A stretch of 64,000 nt of DNA from Methyloversatilis sp. Its GTDB lineage: Bacteria > Pseudomonadota > Gammaproteobacteria > Burkholderiales > Rhodocyclaceae. Positions 8,916 through 18,844 of the stretch are shown here, piece after piece; position 1 is the first letter of the stretch, and each line of letters begins with the position of its first letter. The position numbers were made by a program, and so were the translations under genes. Below the pieces are notes generated by a model that was not told where the DNA came from, did no database searches, and saw only the letters and a list, made by a program, of their open reading frames with translations. The stretch covers positions 1 to 64,000 of the forward strand of contig NZ_JAUYNV010000008.1 of the NCBI RefSeq assembly GCF_030698125.1. Reading direction: 5' to 3'.

Positions 8916-9580
8916 TGAACGCACGCATACAGTCCGAACGCGGCGTGATCGCCGGCCCGGTCGGCACGATCGAAACGCTGACCGAACTGCCGGACGGCGC
9001 GCCGCGCGCCATCGCGCTGGTCGGTCATCCGCACCCACTGTACGGCGGCACGATGGACAACAAGGTGGTGCTGACAGTGGCGCGCGCGCTGCGCGAACTG
9101 GGTTGCGTCGCGCTGCGGGCGCAGTTCCGCGGCGTCGGCAGGACCGAAGGCACGCACGACGAAGGTCGCGGTGAAACCGACGACCAGCTGGCGGTGATCG
9201 AGCATGCGCGGGCGCGTTTCGGCGATCTGCCGGTCATCGTTGCCGGCTTTTCCTTCGGCGCCTACGTGACGACCCGGGTGGCCGACGCGCTGGCCGCCCG
9301 CGGCGCGCCGGTCGCCGGCATGGTGCTGGTCGGGCTGGCTGCCGGATCGGTCGAAGGCATTCGCCACTACGCGCCGGGTCCGGTGCGCGAGGATGCGCTG
9401 GTGATCCACGGCGAGCGCGATCAGGTCGTGCCGCTGGCGCATGTGCTGGCCTGGGCCGCGCCGCAGAACCTGCCGGTCAGCGTGCTGGGCGAAGCGGACC
9501 ACTTCTTCCACGGCCGGCTGCACGTGCTGCGCCTGCTGATCGAACGCTGGTGGCGCGCCACCGCGCCAGGCGGACAATGA
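8915..9580 (+). CDS. Alpha/beta hydrolase (COG2945-like)
   Basis: A 221-residue alpha/beta hydrolase. The oxyanion region is VGHPHPLYGGTMDNKVV, the nucleophile elbow GFSFGAYVTTRVADAL (Ser in GFSFG), the acid Asp lies in HGERDQVVPL and the terminal His in GEADHFFHGRL. The ATG at 8915 overlaps the stop of the ferredoxin gene; a GTG three bases upstream is less likely. The substrate is unknown. Its stop overlaps the cutA start, so ferredoxin, hydrolase, cutA and probably dsbD form one transcript. Confidence 0.82.
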   Translation: MNARIQSERGVIAGPVGTIETLTELPDGAPRAIALVGHPHPLYGGTMDNKVVLTVARALRELGCVALRAQFRGVGRTEGTHDEGRGETDDQLAVIEHARARFGDLPVIVAGFSFGAYVTTRVADALAARGAPVAGMVLVGLAAGSVEGIRHYAPGPVREDALVIHGERDQVVPLAHVLAWAAPQNLPVSVLGEADHFFHGRLHVLRLLIERWWRATAPGGQ

Positions 9581-9918
9581 GCGACGCACGCATGCTGCTG
9601 GTGCTGACCACGCTGCCCGACGAAGCGGCGGCCACGCGCATCGCGCGCGATCTGGTGGAGCGCGGGCTGGCCGCCTGTGTCAGCATCGGTGCGCCGGTCC
9701 GGTCCATCTATCGCTGGCAGGGTGCGGTCGAGGACGCGCAGGAAGTGCCGCTGACCATCAAGACGAGCGCACTCGCCTACGATGCGCTGGCAGCCGCATT
9801 GCGCGCCGCCCATCCTTATGACCTGCCCGAAATCATTGCCGTGCCGGTCGAGTGCGGGCTGGATGACTACCTGACCTGGGTCGGTGAGTGCACCCGACCC
9901 GCTGCCCCGAGCGCCTGA
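9577..9918 (+). CDS. cutA: Divalent-cation tolerance protein CutA
   Basis: A 113-residue protein of the trimeric PII-like CutA1 family. Family patterns are LVLTTLPDEAAATRIARDLV, GLAACVSIG, SIYRWQGAVEDAQEVPLTIK and HPYDLPEIIAVPV. In E. coli the gene neighbours dsbD (cutA2), and here dsbD also follows 48 nt downstream. The start overlaps the hydrolase stop (ATGA). Confidence 0.92.
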   Translation: MSDARMLLVLTTLPDEAAATRIARDLVERGLAACVSIGAPVRSIYRWQGAVEDAQEVPLTIKTSALAYDALAAALRAAHPYDLPEIIAVPVECGLDDYLTWVGECTRPAAPSA

Positions 9919-9965
9919 CAAATGACTTTCCCACCGATGTTCCGTCCGCCCGTGAAGCGCCACCG

Positions 9966-11855
9966 ATGATCGCGATGCTGCCCCGCTTGTTTCACATGCT
10001 GTGCTTCGCGCTGACCTTGTCGGTCGGCGCTTTCGTACGGGCCGAGCCCGCGCTGCTGCCGCTCGAGCAGGCGTTCCGGCTGTCCGCAACAGTGGTGGAT
10101 GCGACGACGGTCGAAGTGCGCTTCGACATCGCCGACGGCTACTACCTGTATCGCGACAAGTTCGGCTTCGCGGCCGAGCAGGCGGCGCTCGGCCCGGCCG
10201 ACATCCCGCCCGGCAAGATGAAGAAGGACGAAATCTTCGGCGATGTCGAGGTGCACCGCGGCGTACTGCCGATCCGGCTGCCGCTCGGCTCCACGCCCGA
10301 CATGCCGATCATGCTGACCGTGCGTTCGCAGGGCTGCGCCGACGCCGGCATCTGCTATCCGCCGTCCGAACAGACACTGGTGCTGGATCCGGCCAACCCG
10401 GGGGTGCGGGTGAGTGTGGCCGGATTTGACGAGGCGGCCGGCGCTTCGGTGCTTGACCGCCTGCGCGGGCTCGGCGGGCGCAGCGAGCCGCCGGTTGCGG
10501 AACCGGCGGCACCCGCAGCGTCGCAGGCTCAGCCAGCCGCCGCGCCGGCTGGCGACGAGTCGTCGATGGTCGCCGGCCTGATGCGCAGCGGCAATCTGTG
10601 GCTGATCGCGGTGAGCTTCCTCGGTTTCGGGCTGCTGCTGAGCTTCACGCCCTGCGTGCTGCCCATGGTGCCCATCCTGTCCGGCATCATCGTCGGCCAT
10701 GGCGCGCACATTTCGCGCAGCCGCGCTTTCGCGCTGTCGGCAGCTTACGTGCTGGGCATGGCGGTGACCTATGCGCTGGCCGGCGTGGCGGCGGGTCTGT
10801 CCGGCACGCTGCTGTCGGCTGCGCTGCAGAACGCCTGGGTGCTGGGCGGCTTTGCGCTGGTGTTCGTCGTGCTGTCGCTGTCGATGTTCGGCTTCTACGA
10901 GCTGCAACTGCCGACTGCGCTGCAGTCGCGCCTGTCCGACACGGCGAACCACCAGCGCGGCTCGATCGGCGGCCTGCTGCTCATGGGCGCGGCGTCTGCG
11001 CTGATCGTCGGCCCCTGCGTGGCGGCACCGCTGGCCGGTGCACTGCTGTACATCGCGCAGAGCGGCGACGCCGTGCTCGGAGGGCTGGCGCTGTTCGCCA
11101 TGGCGCTCGGCATGGGCGTGCCGCTGATCGCGGTCGGCGTGGCTTCGCGTTCGCTGCTGCCGCACACCGGACCGTGGATGGAAGGCGTGAAACGCTTCTT
11201 CGGCGTGCTGCTGCTGGCCACCGCCATCTGGATCGCCTCGCCGGTATTGCCCGGGCTGGTGACCATGCTGGCCTGGGCGGCGCTGCTGATCGCATCGAGC
11301 ATCTATCTGCACGCACTCGACCCGCTGCCGGCGCACGCCAGCGGCTGGCACAAGCTGTGGAAGGGCGTTGGTGTGATCGCGTTGCTGGCCGGTGCCAGCC
11401 TGCTGATCGGTGCGGCGGCGGGTTCGCGCGACGTGTTGCAGCCGCTGGCGGTGCTGCGCGGTGGTGCTGCAGCGGCGTCCGCGGCACCCGCGTTCCAGCC
11501 GGTCGGCAGCGCGGCCGAACTGGATGCCCGTCTGGCTGCGGCCACGGCACCGGTCATGCTCGATTTCTATGCCGACTGGTGTGTCAGCTGCAAGGAAATG
11601 GAACGTTTCACCTTCAGCGACCCGCAGGTTGCGGCGCAGATGGCGGGCATGACGCTGCTGAAGGCAGACGTGACCGCCAATTCCGCCGAACACCAGGCGC
11701 TGCTGAAGCGATTCGGGCTGTTCGGGCCGCCCGGCATCCTGTTCTTTGACCGGTCGGGACAGGAGATTGCCGGGACGCGGGTGGTCGGTTTCGTGCCGGC
11801 CGGGCCCTTCTCGTCGACGCTGGGCCGCGCGATCGCCGCCAGCGGCTCGCGTTGA
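9966..11855 (+). CDS. dsbD: Thiol:disulfide interchange protein DsbD
   Basis: A 629-residue inner-membrane reductant conduit that passes electrons from cytoplasmic thioredoxin to periplasmic DsbC and cytochrome c maturation. All three redox pairs are present: periplasmic C124/C130 (GCADAGICYPP), membrane C230 (FTPCVLPMVP) and C351 (GPCVAAPLAG), and the C-terminal thioredoxin-like C539/C542 (ADWCVSCKEM). A signal peptide precedes AEPALLPLEQAF. An Ala/Pro linker (residues 180-195) joins the N-domain to eight membrane helices. The MIAML start gives a normal signal peptide. Confidence 0.95.
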   Translation: MIAMLPRLFHMLCFALTLSVGAFVRAEPALLPLEQAFRLSATVVDATTVEVRFDIADGYYLYRDKFGFAAEQAALGPADIPPGKMKKDEIFGDVEVHRGVLPIRLPLGSTPDMPIMLTVRSQGCADAGICYPPSEQTLVLDPANPGVRVSVAGFDEAAGASVLDRLRGLGGRSEPPVAEPAAPAASQAQPAAAPAGDESSMVAGLMRSGNLWLIAVSFLGFGLLLSFTPCVLPMVPILSGIIVGHGAHISRSRAFALSAAYVLGMAVTYALAGVAAGLSGTLLSAALQNAWVLGGFALVFVVLSLSMFGFYELQLPTALQSRLSDTANHQRGSIGGLLLMGAASALIVGPCVAAPLAGALLYIAQSGDAVLGGLALFAMALGMGVPLIAVGVASRSLLPHTGPWMEGVKRFFGVLLLATAIWIASPVLPGLVTMLAWAALLIASSIYLHALDPLPAHASGWHKLWKGVGVIALLAGASLLIGAAAGSRDVLQPLAVLRGGAAAASAAPAFQPVGSAAELDARLAAATAPVMLDFYADWCVSCKEMERFTFSDPQVAAQMAGMTLLKADVTANSAEHQALLKRFGLFGPPGILFFDRSGQEIAGTRVVGFVPAGPFSSTLGRAIAASGSR

Positions 11856-11898
11856 TCGCGTAAAATCCGCTTTCTTTCGCAGCTCACGTCCCTCTCCC

Positions 11899-12507
11899 AT
11901 GTTTTCCGGCATCGTGGCCGCCACCGGCCGCATCACCCATATCGCCCCGCTTGAGCAGGGCGTCCGTCTGACCGTGGACACCGACGGTCTCGGACTCGAC
12001 GACGTCATCGTCGGCGATTCCATCGCCAACAACGGTGTCTGCCTGACCGTGGTTGCCATCGACGGCCGGCTCGCGCTGTTCGACGTGTCGAAGGAAACGC
12101 TGGCGTGCACGGTCGGGCTGGACGCGCCGGGCGAAGTCAATCTTGAAAAGGCGCTGCGCCTGTCGGACCGGCTGGGCGGCCACCTGGTCAGCGGTCACGT
12201 CGATGGCGTGGGCGTGGTGCGCAGCTTCACCCGGATCGGCGAATCGCACGAACTGGTCATCGTCGCGCCGCGGCCGCTGGCGCGCTACATCGCGCGCAAG
12301 GGCTCAATCACGGTGCAGGGCGTCAGCCTGACGGTCAATCGCGTGACCGATGTCGACGAGGGCTGCGAGTTTTCGATCAATCTGATTCCGCACACCGTCG
12401 CGGTGACGACCTTGCGCGCGCTCGCCGCCGGCAGCCGCGTCAATCTGGAAATCGACCTGATCGCCCGCTACGCGGAGCGCATGATGGCTGCAGGAGACAA
12501 CGCATGA
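11899..12507 (+). CDS. ribE: Riboflavin synthase, alpha chain
   Basis: A 202-residue enzyme that dismutates two 6,7-dimethyl-8-ribityllumazines to riboflavin. It starts with the invariant MFSGIV and contains two lumazine-binding barrels: the first with NGVCLTVV, the second with GGHLVSGHVDG and VQGVSLTVN. It opens the rib cluster. The 43-nt gap from dsbD is too short for an FMN riboswitch, so none regulates it here. Its stop overlaps ribBX (ATGA). Confidence 0.95.
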   Translation: MFSGIVAATGRITHIAPLEQGVRLTVDTDGLGLDDVIVGDSIANNGVCLTVVAIDGRLALFDVSKETLACTVGLDAPGEVNLEKALRLSDRLGGHLVSGHVDGVGVVRSFTRIGESHELVIVAPRPLARYIARKGSITVQGVSLTVNRVTDVDEGCEFSINLIPHTVAVTTLRALAAGSRVNLEIDLIARYAERMMAAGDNA

Positions 12508-13592
12508 GCGCACTGGCACCGGTGCAGGACATCATCGCCGACATCAAGGCCGGCCGCATGGTCATCCTGGTCGATGAGGAAGATCGCGAAAACGAGGGCG
12601 ATGTGGTGCTGGCGGCCGAATTCGTCACCCCGGAAGCGATCAATTTCATGGTCAAGCACTGCCGCGGCCTGGTCTGCCTGACGCTGACCGAAGAGCGCTG
12701 CCGCCAGCTCGGGCTGGAACAGATGGTGCGCCACAACCGCACGCCGCACGGCACCGCTTTCACCGCGTCGATCGAAGCGGCGACCGGCGTGACCACCGGC
12801 ATTTCGGCGCACGACCGCGCGCGCACCATCCAGGTCGCCGTGGCGCGCAACGCGAAGCCCGACGACATCGTGATGCCGGGCCACATCTTTCCGCTGACTG
12901 CACAGAAGGGCGGCGTGCTGATCCGCGCCGGCCACACTGAAGCCGGCTGCGATCTGGCCCAACTCGCGGGGCTTGAGCCGGCGGCGGTGATCTGCGAAAT
13001 CCTGAAGGACGACGGCACGATGGCGCGTCTGCCCGACCTGATCACCTTCGCACAGGAACACAGCCTGAAGATCGGTGCCATCCGCGACCTGATCGCATGG
13101 CGCGCAGCCACCGAAGCGCTGGTGCGCGAAGTGTCGCGGCGCGAGGTCAATGGCGCCTATGGCGGCTTCATGCTGCACGGCTTCGAAGACACGACCACCG
13201 GCGAAATCCATCTCGCCATGGTCAAGGGCGACATCGATCCCGACGTCGAAACGCTGGTGCGCGTGCATGAACCGATATCGGTGCTCGATTTTCTCGACGG
13301 CGACAGCCCGCGCCACAGTTTCAGCATCGACCGCTCGATGCAGATCATCAACGACGCCGGCCGTGGCGTCATCGTGATGTTGCGCCGGACCGAAACCGAT
13401 GCCGAGCTGCGCCGACTGCTCGACGATCCGGGCGCTGCGCCCGCCGTGCGCTGGGACGCCCGCACCTTCGGCGTCGGCGCGCAGATACTGCGTGCGCTGA
13501 ACGTGCGCAAGATGCGGCTGCTGGCCAACCCGCGCAAGATTCCGAGCATGGCCGGCTTCGACCTCGAACTGGCCGGCTACCTGACCGACTGA
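12504..13592 (+). CDS. ribBX: 3,4-dihydroxy-2-butanone-4-phosphate synthase with degenerate GTP cyclohydrolase II domain
   Basis: A 362-residue two-domain protein. The N-terminal RibB domain (residues 1-205) is intact: [11 protein letters not shown], the acidic loop that binds metal and ribulose 5-phosphate, HTPHGTAFT-like substrate loop ([14 protein letters not shown]) and [10 protein letters not shown]. The C-terminal part (about 210-360) aligns to GTP cyclohydrolase II by position ([32 protein letters not shown]) but lacks the GECxTGD and zinc-binding Cys cluster. It therefore should supply only the RibB reaction; a separate ribA is expected elsewhere. Proteobacterial hybrids of this kind have been called RibBX. 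Confidence 0.9.
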   Translation: MSALAPVQDIIADIKAGRMVILVDEEDRENEGDVVLAAEFVTPEAINFMVKHCRGLVCLTLTEERCRQLGLEQMVRHNRTPHGTAFTASIEAATGVTTGISAHDRARTIQVAVARNAKPDDIVMPGHIFPLTAQKGGVLIRAGHTEAGCDLAQLAGLEPAAVICEILKDDGTMARLPDLITFAQEHSLKIGAIRDLIAWRAATEALVREVSRREVNGAYGGFMLHGFEDTTTGEIHLAMVKGDIDPDVETLVRVHEPISVLDFLDGDSPRHSFSIDRSMQIINDAGRGVIVMLRRTETDAELRRLLDDPGAAPAVRWDARTFGVGAQILRALNVRKMRLLANPRKIPSMAGFDLELAGYLTD

Positions 13593-13612
13593 CTCAGCAA
13601 GCGAGAACCTCC

Positions 13613-14086
13613 ATGCCGCGCTTCAATGACATCCCCGAAATCGCCGAAAACCTCGACGGCAAGGGCCTGCGTGTCGCCATTGCGATGGCCCGCTTCAACC
13701 CGGACATCGGCAGCGGTCTGCTGTCGGCCTGCTGCGCCGAATTGCGCACGCTGGGCGTGGCGCCGGCCGACACGCTGATCGTGAGCGTACCCGGTGCGCT
13801 GGAACTTCCGCTGGTACTTCAAAGGCTTGCGCTGTCCGGCAAGTACGACGCGCTGGTCGCGCTCGGTGCAGTCATCCGCGGCGAGACCTACCACTTCGAA
13901 ATCGTGTCCAACGAAATGGCGCGCGGCGTGTCCGACGTGCAGCTCAAGACCGGCGTGCCGATTGCCAACGGCGTGCTGACCACCGAAGACGATGACCAGG
14001 CGCTTGCCCGCATGCACGAAAAGGGCGCCGACTGCGCCCGCGCCGCGGTCGAAATGGCCCGCCTGATCGCCACACTGACAGACTGA
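13613..14086 (+). CDS. ribH: 6,7-dimethyl-8-ribityllumazine synthase
   Basis: A 157-residue enzyme that condenses the RibB product with 5-amino-6-ribitylaminouracil to make lumazine for riboflavin synthase. Family landmarks are the ARFNPDI substrate loop, [15 protein letters not shown], and [17 protein letters not shown] with the phosphate-binding Gly-Glu-Thr and the catalytic His. It is the third gene of the rib cluster, 20 nt after ribBX and 3 nt before nusB. Confidence 0.95.
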   Translation: MPRFNDIPEIAENLDGKGLRVAIAMARFNPDIGSGLLSACCAELRTLGVAPADTLIVSVPGALELPLVLQRLALSGKYDALVALGAVIRGETYHFEIVSNEMARGVSDVQLKTGVPIANGVLTTEDDDQALARMHEKGADCARAAVEMARLIATLTD

Positions 14087-14089
14087 TCC

Positions 14090-14581
14090 ATGGACAACAA
14101 CTCCGACACCGTCGACATCAAGACCGCCGACGCACCGCGCAAATCGGGCCGCCGTCTGGCACGCGAATTCGCGGTACAGGGCATTTACCAGTGGTTGCTG
14201 TCCGGCAATGACCTGCCGGCGATCGACGCGCACCTGAGCGATGACGAAGGCTTCACGAAGGTCGACCGCAAGTTGTTCCGCGCGCTGCTCAATGGCGCGC
14301 ACGACAAGGCCGACGCACTGCGCGTCCAGTTCGGCAGTCACCTCGACCGGCCGGTCGGCGAGCTGTCGCCGGTCGAGCACGCCATCCTGCTGGTGGCGAC
14401 CTTCGAACTGGCGCACCAGATCGACACGCCGTACCGCGTCGTGATCAACGAAGCGATCGAACTGGCGAAGGATTTCGGTGGCTCGGATGGCCACAAGTTC
14501 ATCAATGGCGTACTCGACAAGCTGGCGCCGCAACTGCGCGCGGTGGAAGTCGAGGCGGCACGCAACCGTCCACGTCGGTAG
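14090..14581 (+). CDS. nusB: Transcription antitermination factor NusB
   Basis: A 163-residue all-helical RNA-binding factor that joins NusE (S10) on boxA of rRNA leaders. It carries the basic start [19 protein letters not shown], the central [15 protein letters not shown] and the closing [21 protein letters not shown]-type helix followed by NGVLDKLAP. Coupling to ribH is widespread in proteobacteria. The short N-terminal acidic extension is not unusual. Confidence 0.95.
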   Translation: MDNNSDTVDIKTADAPRKSGRRLAREFAVQGIYQWLLSGNDLPAIDAHLSDDEGFTKVDRKLFRALLNGAHDKADALRVQFGSHLDRPVGELSPVEHAILLVATFELAHQIDTPYRVVINEAIELAKDFGGSDGHKFINGVLDKLAPQLRAVEVEAARNRPRR

Positions 14582-14592
14582 TCGCTGTTCCA

Positions 14593-15564
14593 GTGAGTCC
14601 GGTGAGCCCGGAATTCGAGCTGATCCGCCGCCACTTCATCCGGCCGATGCGTGGCGATGCGCTCGGTCCGGGCGACGACTGTGCGCTGGTCGCGCCGTCG
14701 CCCGGCTGCGAACTGGCCGTCACCAGCGACATGCTGGTTTGCGGCACCCACTTCCTCCCGGATACCGATCCGCGCCGACTTGGCTGGAAGACGCTGGCGG
14801 TCAACCTGTCCGACCTCGCCGCCATGGGAGCCACCCCGCGCTGGGTCACGCTCGCCCTGTCGCTGCCAGAGGTCGACGACGCATGGCTGGCCGCCTTGTC
14901 CGACGGATTCTTCGAGTGTGCATATATATATGGTGTCGACCTGATCGGCGGTGACACGACGCGCGGCCCGCTGACGCTGTGCGTGACGGCGTTCGGCGAA
15001 GTGGCGACCGGCAAGGCGCTGCGCCGCAGTGGTGCGCAGGACGGCGACGATATCTGGGTGTCCGGCCAGCCGGGCCGGGCTGCGCTGGGGCTGGCCGACG
15101 CGCTCGGCCGCCTGCGGTTGACGGACGCACGTCGCGACGAATGCATCGCTGCGCTGGAAAAGCCGCTGCCCCGGGTGGCGCTCGGACGCGCCCTGCAGGG
15201 CGTTGCGAGCGCGGCCATCGACGTTTCCGACGGCCTGCTGGCCGATCTGGGTCACATCGCCGCAGCCAGCGGCCTGCATGCCGTGGTCGAGGACGCTGCC
15301 TTGCCCTGGCCATCGCTGCGCGCCGCCTGCGCGGATGAGGCAACTGTTCGCCGCGCCTTGCTGGCCGGCGGCGACGACTACGAAGTGCTGTTCTGCGCGC
15401 CGCGCAGCGCGCACGATGCATTGCGCCAGCTGTCCGAATCCCTGTCGCTGCCGCTGACCCGCATCGGTGCGATGTGCGTCGGCCGCGCCGGCGATGTCAG
15501 CCTGATCGACGCGCAGGGGTGCGAACTGCCGGTCGCGCATCGCGGCTACGACCACTTTTCCTGA
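14593..15564 (+). CDS. thiL: Thiamine-monophosphate kinase
   Basis: A 323-residue kinase that phosphorylates thiamine monophosphate to the diphosphate coenzyme. It has the PurM-like pattern: GPGDDCALV near the start, SDMLVCGTHFLPD, KTLAVNLSDLAAMGA, and LIGGDTTRG, whose Asp residues bind Mg-ATP, plus a later IDVSDGLLADLGHIA and GGDDYEVLF. The start is a GTG (14593); a second GTG nine bases on is possible. The spacing to nusB is 11 nt. Confidence 0.94.
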   Translation: MSPVSPEFELIRRHFIRPMRGDALGPGDDCALVAPSPGCELAVTSDMLVCGTHFLPDTDPRRLGWKTLAVNLSDLAAMGATPRWVTLALSLPEVDDAWLAALSDGFFECAYIYGVDLIGGDTTRGPLTLCVTAFGEVATGKALRRSGAQDGDDIWVSGQPGRAALGLADALGRLRLTDARRDECIAALEKPLPRVALGRALQGVASAAIDVSDGLLADLGHIAAASGLHAVVEDAALPWPSLRAACADEATVRRALLAGGDDYEVLFCAPRSAHDALRQLSESLSLPLTRIGAMCVGRAGDVSLIDAQGCELPVAHRGYDHFS

Positions 15565-15568
15565 AGCG

Positions 15569-16069
15569 ATGATCAAGACCTCCGTTCCGCCCGGCTTCGG
15601 CTTTCTGGCCCATCCGGCCCACATGCTGGCCTGCGGCTTCGGCAGTGGCCTGGTGCCGTTTGCGTCCGGCACCTGGGGCACGTTGGCGGCCTGGCCGCTT
15701 TATCTGCTGATCAAGCCGCAGTTTTCCGACGCCGCCTTCGGCGTCTTCCTGCTGATCGCCTTCATCATCGGTTCGCTGGCCTGTCAGCGCACCGGCCGTG
15801 ACCTCGGCGTGCCCGACCACGGCGCCATCGTATGGGACGAAATTGTCGCCTTCTGGCTCGTGCTGTGGGTGACGCCGCCCGACTTCTTCTGGCAGCTTGC
15901 GGCCTTCTTCGCGTTCCGCCTGTTCGACATTTTCAAGCCGCCGCCGGCGCGCTGGGTCGATATCCACATGAAGAACGGCTTCGGTGTCATGCTCGACGAC
16001 CTGATTGCAGCCCTGTTCGCCATGGTGTCGCTGGCGCTGGGCAAGTTGCTGCTGGAACGCTTCGCGTGA
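15569..16069 (+). CDS. pgpA: Phosphatidylglycerophosphatase A
   Basis: A 166-residue inner-membrane lipid phosphatase that makes phosphatidylglycerol. The family patterns are [37 protein letters not shown] (acidic active-site residues) and [16 protein letters not shown], with three to four membrane helices. Linkage thiL-pgpA-pncC is conserved in gamma- and betaproteobacteria. Its stop overlaps the pncC start by one base. Confidence 0.94.
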   Translation: MIKTSVPPGFGFLAHPAHMLACGFGSGLVPFASGTWGTLAAWPLYLLIKPQFSDAAFGVFLLIAFIIGSLACQRTGRDLGVPDHGAIVWDEIVAFWLVLWVTPPDFFWQLAAFFAFRLFDIFKPPPARWVDIHMKNGFGVMLDDLIAALFAMVSLALGKLLLERFA

Positions 16070-16563
16070 TGGACGACGAGCTCGACGCGCTGTCGGCTGC
16101 AGTCGGCGCAGCGTGTGTCGCGTCCGGACACATCATCGTCAGCGCGGAATCGTGCACCGGAGGCTGGGTGGCTGAAGTGCTGACCGCCACCGCCGGCAGT
16201 TCGGGCTGGTTCGACTGCGGCTTCGTGACCTATTCGAACGCTGCGAAGCAGCGCCTGCTCGGCGTGCCGGTCGACCTGCTGGCCGCACACGGTGCAGTCA
16301 GCGAGCCGGTCGCGCTGGCCATGGTGCGCGGCGCGCTGGCCCGCTCGGCCGCGACGGTCGCCGTGTCGGTCACCGGCATTGCCGGTCCGGGCGGTGCGAC
16401 ACCGGGTAAACCGGTCGGCACCGTGTGCTTCGGCTGGGCCGTGAAAGGTGGAGTCGAACGCAGCGAAACGCGTCATTTCGACGGCGGCCGCGAAACCGTA
16501 CGCCGCCTATCCGTACGTCATACACTGACTGTGCTGCTGGCTTTGCAGGCAGTACAGACCTGA
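16069..16563 (+). CDS. pncC: Nicotinamide-nucleotide amidase (CinA C-terminal type)
   Basis: A 164-residue stand-alone CinA C-terminal domain. It deamidates NMN to nicotinate mononucleotide in the pyridine nucleotide salvage cycle. Motifs are [16 protein letters not shown] (catalytic Ser and Thr region), [14 protein letters not shown] and [20 protein letters not shown]. The start is fixed by the TGATG overlap with pgpA; recA follows after a 56-nt gap that could hold a promoter. Confidence 0.93.
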   Translation: MDDELDALSAAVGAACVASGHIIVSAESCTGGWVAEVLTATAGSSGWFDCGFVTYSNAAKQRLLGVPVDLLAAHGAVSEPVALAMVRGALARSAATVAVSVTGIAGPGGATPGKPVGTVCFGWAVKGGVERSETRHFDGGRETVRRLSVRHTLTVLLALQAVQT

Positions 16564-16585
16564 AAGAACGTGGCAAGAACTGTGC

Positions 16586-16591
16586 CATAAT
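16586..16591 (+). promoter_or_regulatory. Possible -10 box for recA
   Basis: CATAAT lies 29 nt before the recA ATG in the only gap of this part of the cluster. No good -35 box stands at 16-18 nt spacing and no CTG-N10-CAG LexA operator is visible, so the site is a weak call. Confidence 0.3.
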
Positions 16592-16619
16592 CGACCGAAA
16601 GCAAACGAAAGGATTCCGC

Positions 16620-17651
16620 ATGGACGACAGCAAGGCCAAGGCGCTCGCGGCAGCGCTGGCTCAGATAGAGAAGCAGTTCGGCAAGGGCTCGATCATGCGC
16701 ATGAGCGACGGCCAGCTCGAAAACGACATCCAGGCCGTATCGACCGGGTCGCTGGGATTGGACATCGCGCTTGGAATCGGCGGCCTGCCGCGCGGGCGCG
16801 TGGTTGAAATCTACGGTCCGGAATCATCGGGCAAGACCACGCTGACGCTGCAGGTCATCGCCGAAATGCAGAAGGTCGGCGGCACGGCGGCCTTCATCGA
16901 CGCCGAACACGCGCTCGACGTGCAGTACGCCGGCAAGCTCGGCGTCAACGTCAGCGACCTGCTGATTTCCCAGCCCGACACCGGCGAGCAGGCACTTGAA
17001 ATCGTCGACATGCTGGTGCGTTCCGGCGGCGTGGACGTGATCGTCATCGACTCGGTCGCCGCGCTGACGCCGAAGGCCGAAATCGAGGGCGAAATGGGCG
17101 ATTCGCTGCCCGGCCTGCAGGCCCGCCTGATGAGTCAGGCGCTGCGCAAGCTGACGGCGAGCATCAAGCGCACCAACACGATGGTCATCTTCATCAACCA
17201 GATCCGGATGAAGATCGGCGTCATGTTCGGCAATCCGGAAACGACCACCGGCGGCAATGCGCTGAAGTTCTACGCCTCGGTCCGCCTCGACATCCGCCGC
17301 ATCGGTGCGATCAAGAAGGGCGAGGAGGTGATCGGCTCGGAAACCCGCGTCAAGGTGGTGAAGAACAAGGTCGCGCCGCCGTTCAAGCAAACCGAGTTTG
17401 ACATCCTTTACGGCGAGGGCATTTCGCGCGAAGGCGAAATCATCGAACTGGGCGTGCTGCACAAGTTCGTCGAGAAGTCGGGTGCCTGGTATTCCTACGG
17501 CACCGAACGCATCGGCCAGGGCAAGGACAACGTGCGCGAGTTCCTGCGCGCCAATCCGGTCATGGCACGCGAAATCGAGAACAAGGTGCGCGTGGCGTGC
17601 GGCATGCCGGAAATGGGCGCCGTGGTCGCCGGACGGGAAGAAGCTGCGTGA
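16620..17651 (+). CDS. recA: Recombinase RecA
   Basis: A 343-residue RecA that forms the filament for strand exchange and LexA cleavage. Walker A is GPESSGKT at 66-73, Walker B is [10 protein letters not shown], loop L1 is [20 protein letters not shown] and L2 sits around [16 protein letters not shown]. The C-terminus is short and mildly acidic. MDDSKAKAL is the usual betaproteobacterial start. The stop overlaps recX (GTGA). Confidence 0.98.
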   Translation: MDDSKAKALAAALAQIEKQFGKGSIMRMSDGQLENDIQAVSTGSLGLDIALGIGGLPRGRVVEIYGPESSGKTTLTLQVIAEMQKVGGTAAFIDAEHALDVQYAGKLGVNVSDLLISQPDTGEQALEIVDMLVRSGGVDVIVIDSVAALTPKAEIEGEMGDSLPGLQARLMSQALRKLTASIKRTNTMVIFINQIRMKIGVMFGNPETTTGGNALKFYASVRLDIRRIGAIKKGEEVIGSETRVKVVKNKVAPPFKQTEFDILYGEGISREGEIIELGVLHKFVEKSGAWYSYGTERIGQGKDNVREFLRANPVMAREIENKVRVACGMPEMGAVVAGREEAA

Positions 17652-18091
17652 GTGCAAGCCTGCGCGAGAAGGCCCTGCGCCTGCTCGCGCGGCGTGATCA
17701 CAGTCGCGCGGAACTGGTGCGGAAACTGTCCGGGGATGGCGACGAGAACGACATCGCCGCGCTGCTGACCCGTTTCGAGGAATGTGGCCTCGTTTCGGAT
17801 GCGCGTTTTGCGGAACAATTCGTGTCGTCACGTGCGACCCGTTTCGGCGCGCGCCGACTGCAACACGAACTGAAACTGCGTGGCGTACCGGAAGAGGATG
17901 CGGGCGCTGCGCTGGCTTCACTGGAACAGGATGAGACCGTTCGGGCGCGTGCAGTGTGGGCGCGCCGGTTCGATGCCGCACCGCAGGATGCGAAAGCCTG
18001 GGCCCGGCAGGCCAGATTTCTTCAATCACGCGGTTTTTCCGCCGATAGCATACGCAAGGTACTGCGCGAACAACCCGACAACGATGACTGA
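17648..18091 (+). CDS. recX: Regulatory protein RecX
   Basis: A 147-residue RecA modulator built of three-helix repeats. The pattern [20 protein letters not shown], then [26 protein letters not shown] and [18 protein letters not shown] is characteristic. The GTG start overlaps the recA stop, so RecX is made by coupled translation. The gene end overlaps lptB by 8 nt, which ties recombination genes to LPS export in one transcript. Confidence 0.93.
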   Translation: MSASLREKALRLLARRDHSRAELVRKLSGDGDENDIAALLTRFEECGLVSDARFAEQFVSSRATRFGARRLQHELKLRGVPEEDAGAALASLEQDETVRARAVWARRFDAAPQDAKAWARQARFLQSRGFSADSIRKVLREQPDNDD

Positions 18092-18824
18092 AAACCGGAG
18101 TGCCAGCCGGCTCAAGGTTGAGCGGCTGCGCAAGAAATACAAATCGCGCCCGGTCGTGAAGGATGTGTCCTTCGAGGTTGGCAGCGGCGAAGTGATTGGC
18201 CTGCTCGGACCGAATGGTGCTGGCAAGACCACCTGTTTCTACATGATCGTCGGCCTGGTGAGCGCCGATGGCGGCGAGATCAACCTCGATGGCGAGCGGC
18301 TGACGCACCTGCCCATACACCGGCGGGCGCATCAGGGCCTGTCCTATCTGCCGCAGGAAAACTCGGTATTCCGCAAGCTGGACGTCGAGGAAAACATCCT
18401 CGCCATCCTGGAACTGAACGAGAAGGATGCGCGGGTGCGCGCGCAGCGGCTGGAAGAGTTGCTGGACGAACTGGGCATTGCCCACTTGCGCAAGAGTGCG
18501 GCCGTGGCGCTGTCGGGTGGCGAACGGCGCCGGGTCGAAATTGCCCGCGCACTGGCCACGTCGCCACGCTTCATCCTGCTCGACGAACCGTTCGCCGGCG
18601 TGGATCCGATCGCAGTGATCGACATCCAGAAAACCATCCGTTTCCTGAAGGAGCGCGGCATCGGCGTGCTGATCACCGATCACAACGTGCGGGAAACGCT
18701 GGGCATCTGTGACCGGGCTTACATCATCAACGAAGGCGAGGTGCTGGCGAGCGGCCGTCCGGACGAAATCGTGTATAACGAAAGTGTCAGGAAGGTCTAT
18801 CTGGGCGAGCATTTCCGCCTGTAG
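18084..18824 (+). CDS. lptB: LPS export ABC transporter ATP-binding protein LptB
   Basis: A 246-residue ATPase that powers extraction of lipopolysaccharide with LptFG. Walker [10 protein letters not shown] is at 42-50, the Q-loop is [11 protein letters not shown], the signature [15 protein letters not shown], Walker [14 protein letters not shown] and the switch His in [14 protein letters not shown]. LptC and LptA genes, which commonly precede lptB, are absent here; recX takes their place. rpoN follows at 20 nt, the usual arrangement. Confidence 0.96.
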   Translation: MTENRSASRLKVERLRKKYKSRPVVKDVSFEVGSGEVIGLLGPNGAGKTTCFYMIVGLVSADGGEINLDGERLTHLPIHRRAHQGLSYLPQENSVFRKLDVEENILAILELNEKDARVRAQRLEELLDELGIAHLRKSAAVALSGGERRRVEIARALATSPRFILLDEPFAGVDPIAVIDIQKTIRFLKERGIGVLITDHNVRETLGICDRAYIINEGEVLASGRPDEIVYNESVRKVYLGEHFRL

Positions 18825-18844
18825 CCCGCCGAAATTTGCACACC

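Noticed and set aside
11856-11898. FMN riboswitch before ribE
   Set aside because: The gap is 43 nt, far too short, and no RFN core bases are present.
9867-12140. Open frame of 757 codons on the minus strand over dsbD and ribE
   Set aside because: It has Gln/Arg/His-rich shadow composition and lies opposite clear dsbD and ribE genes.
16560-16620. LexA operator before recA
   Set aside because: CTGT and ACAG words occur but never with the CTG-N10-CAG spacing.
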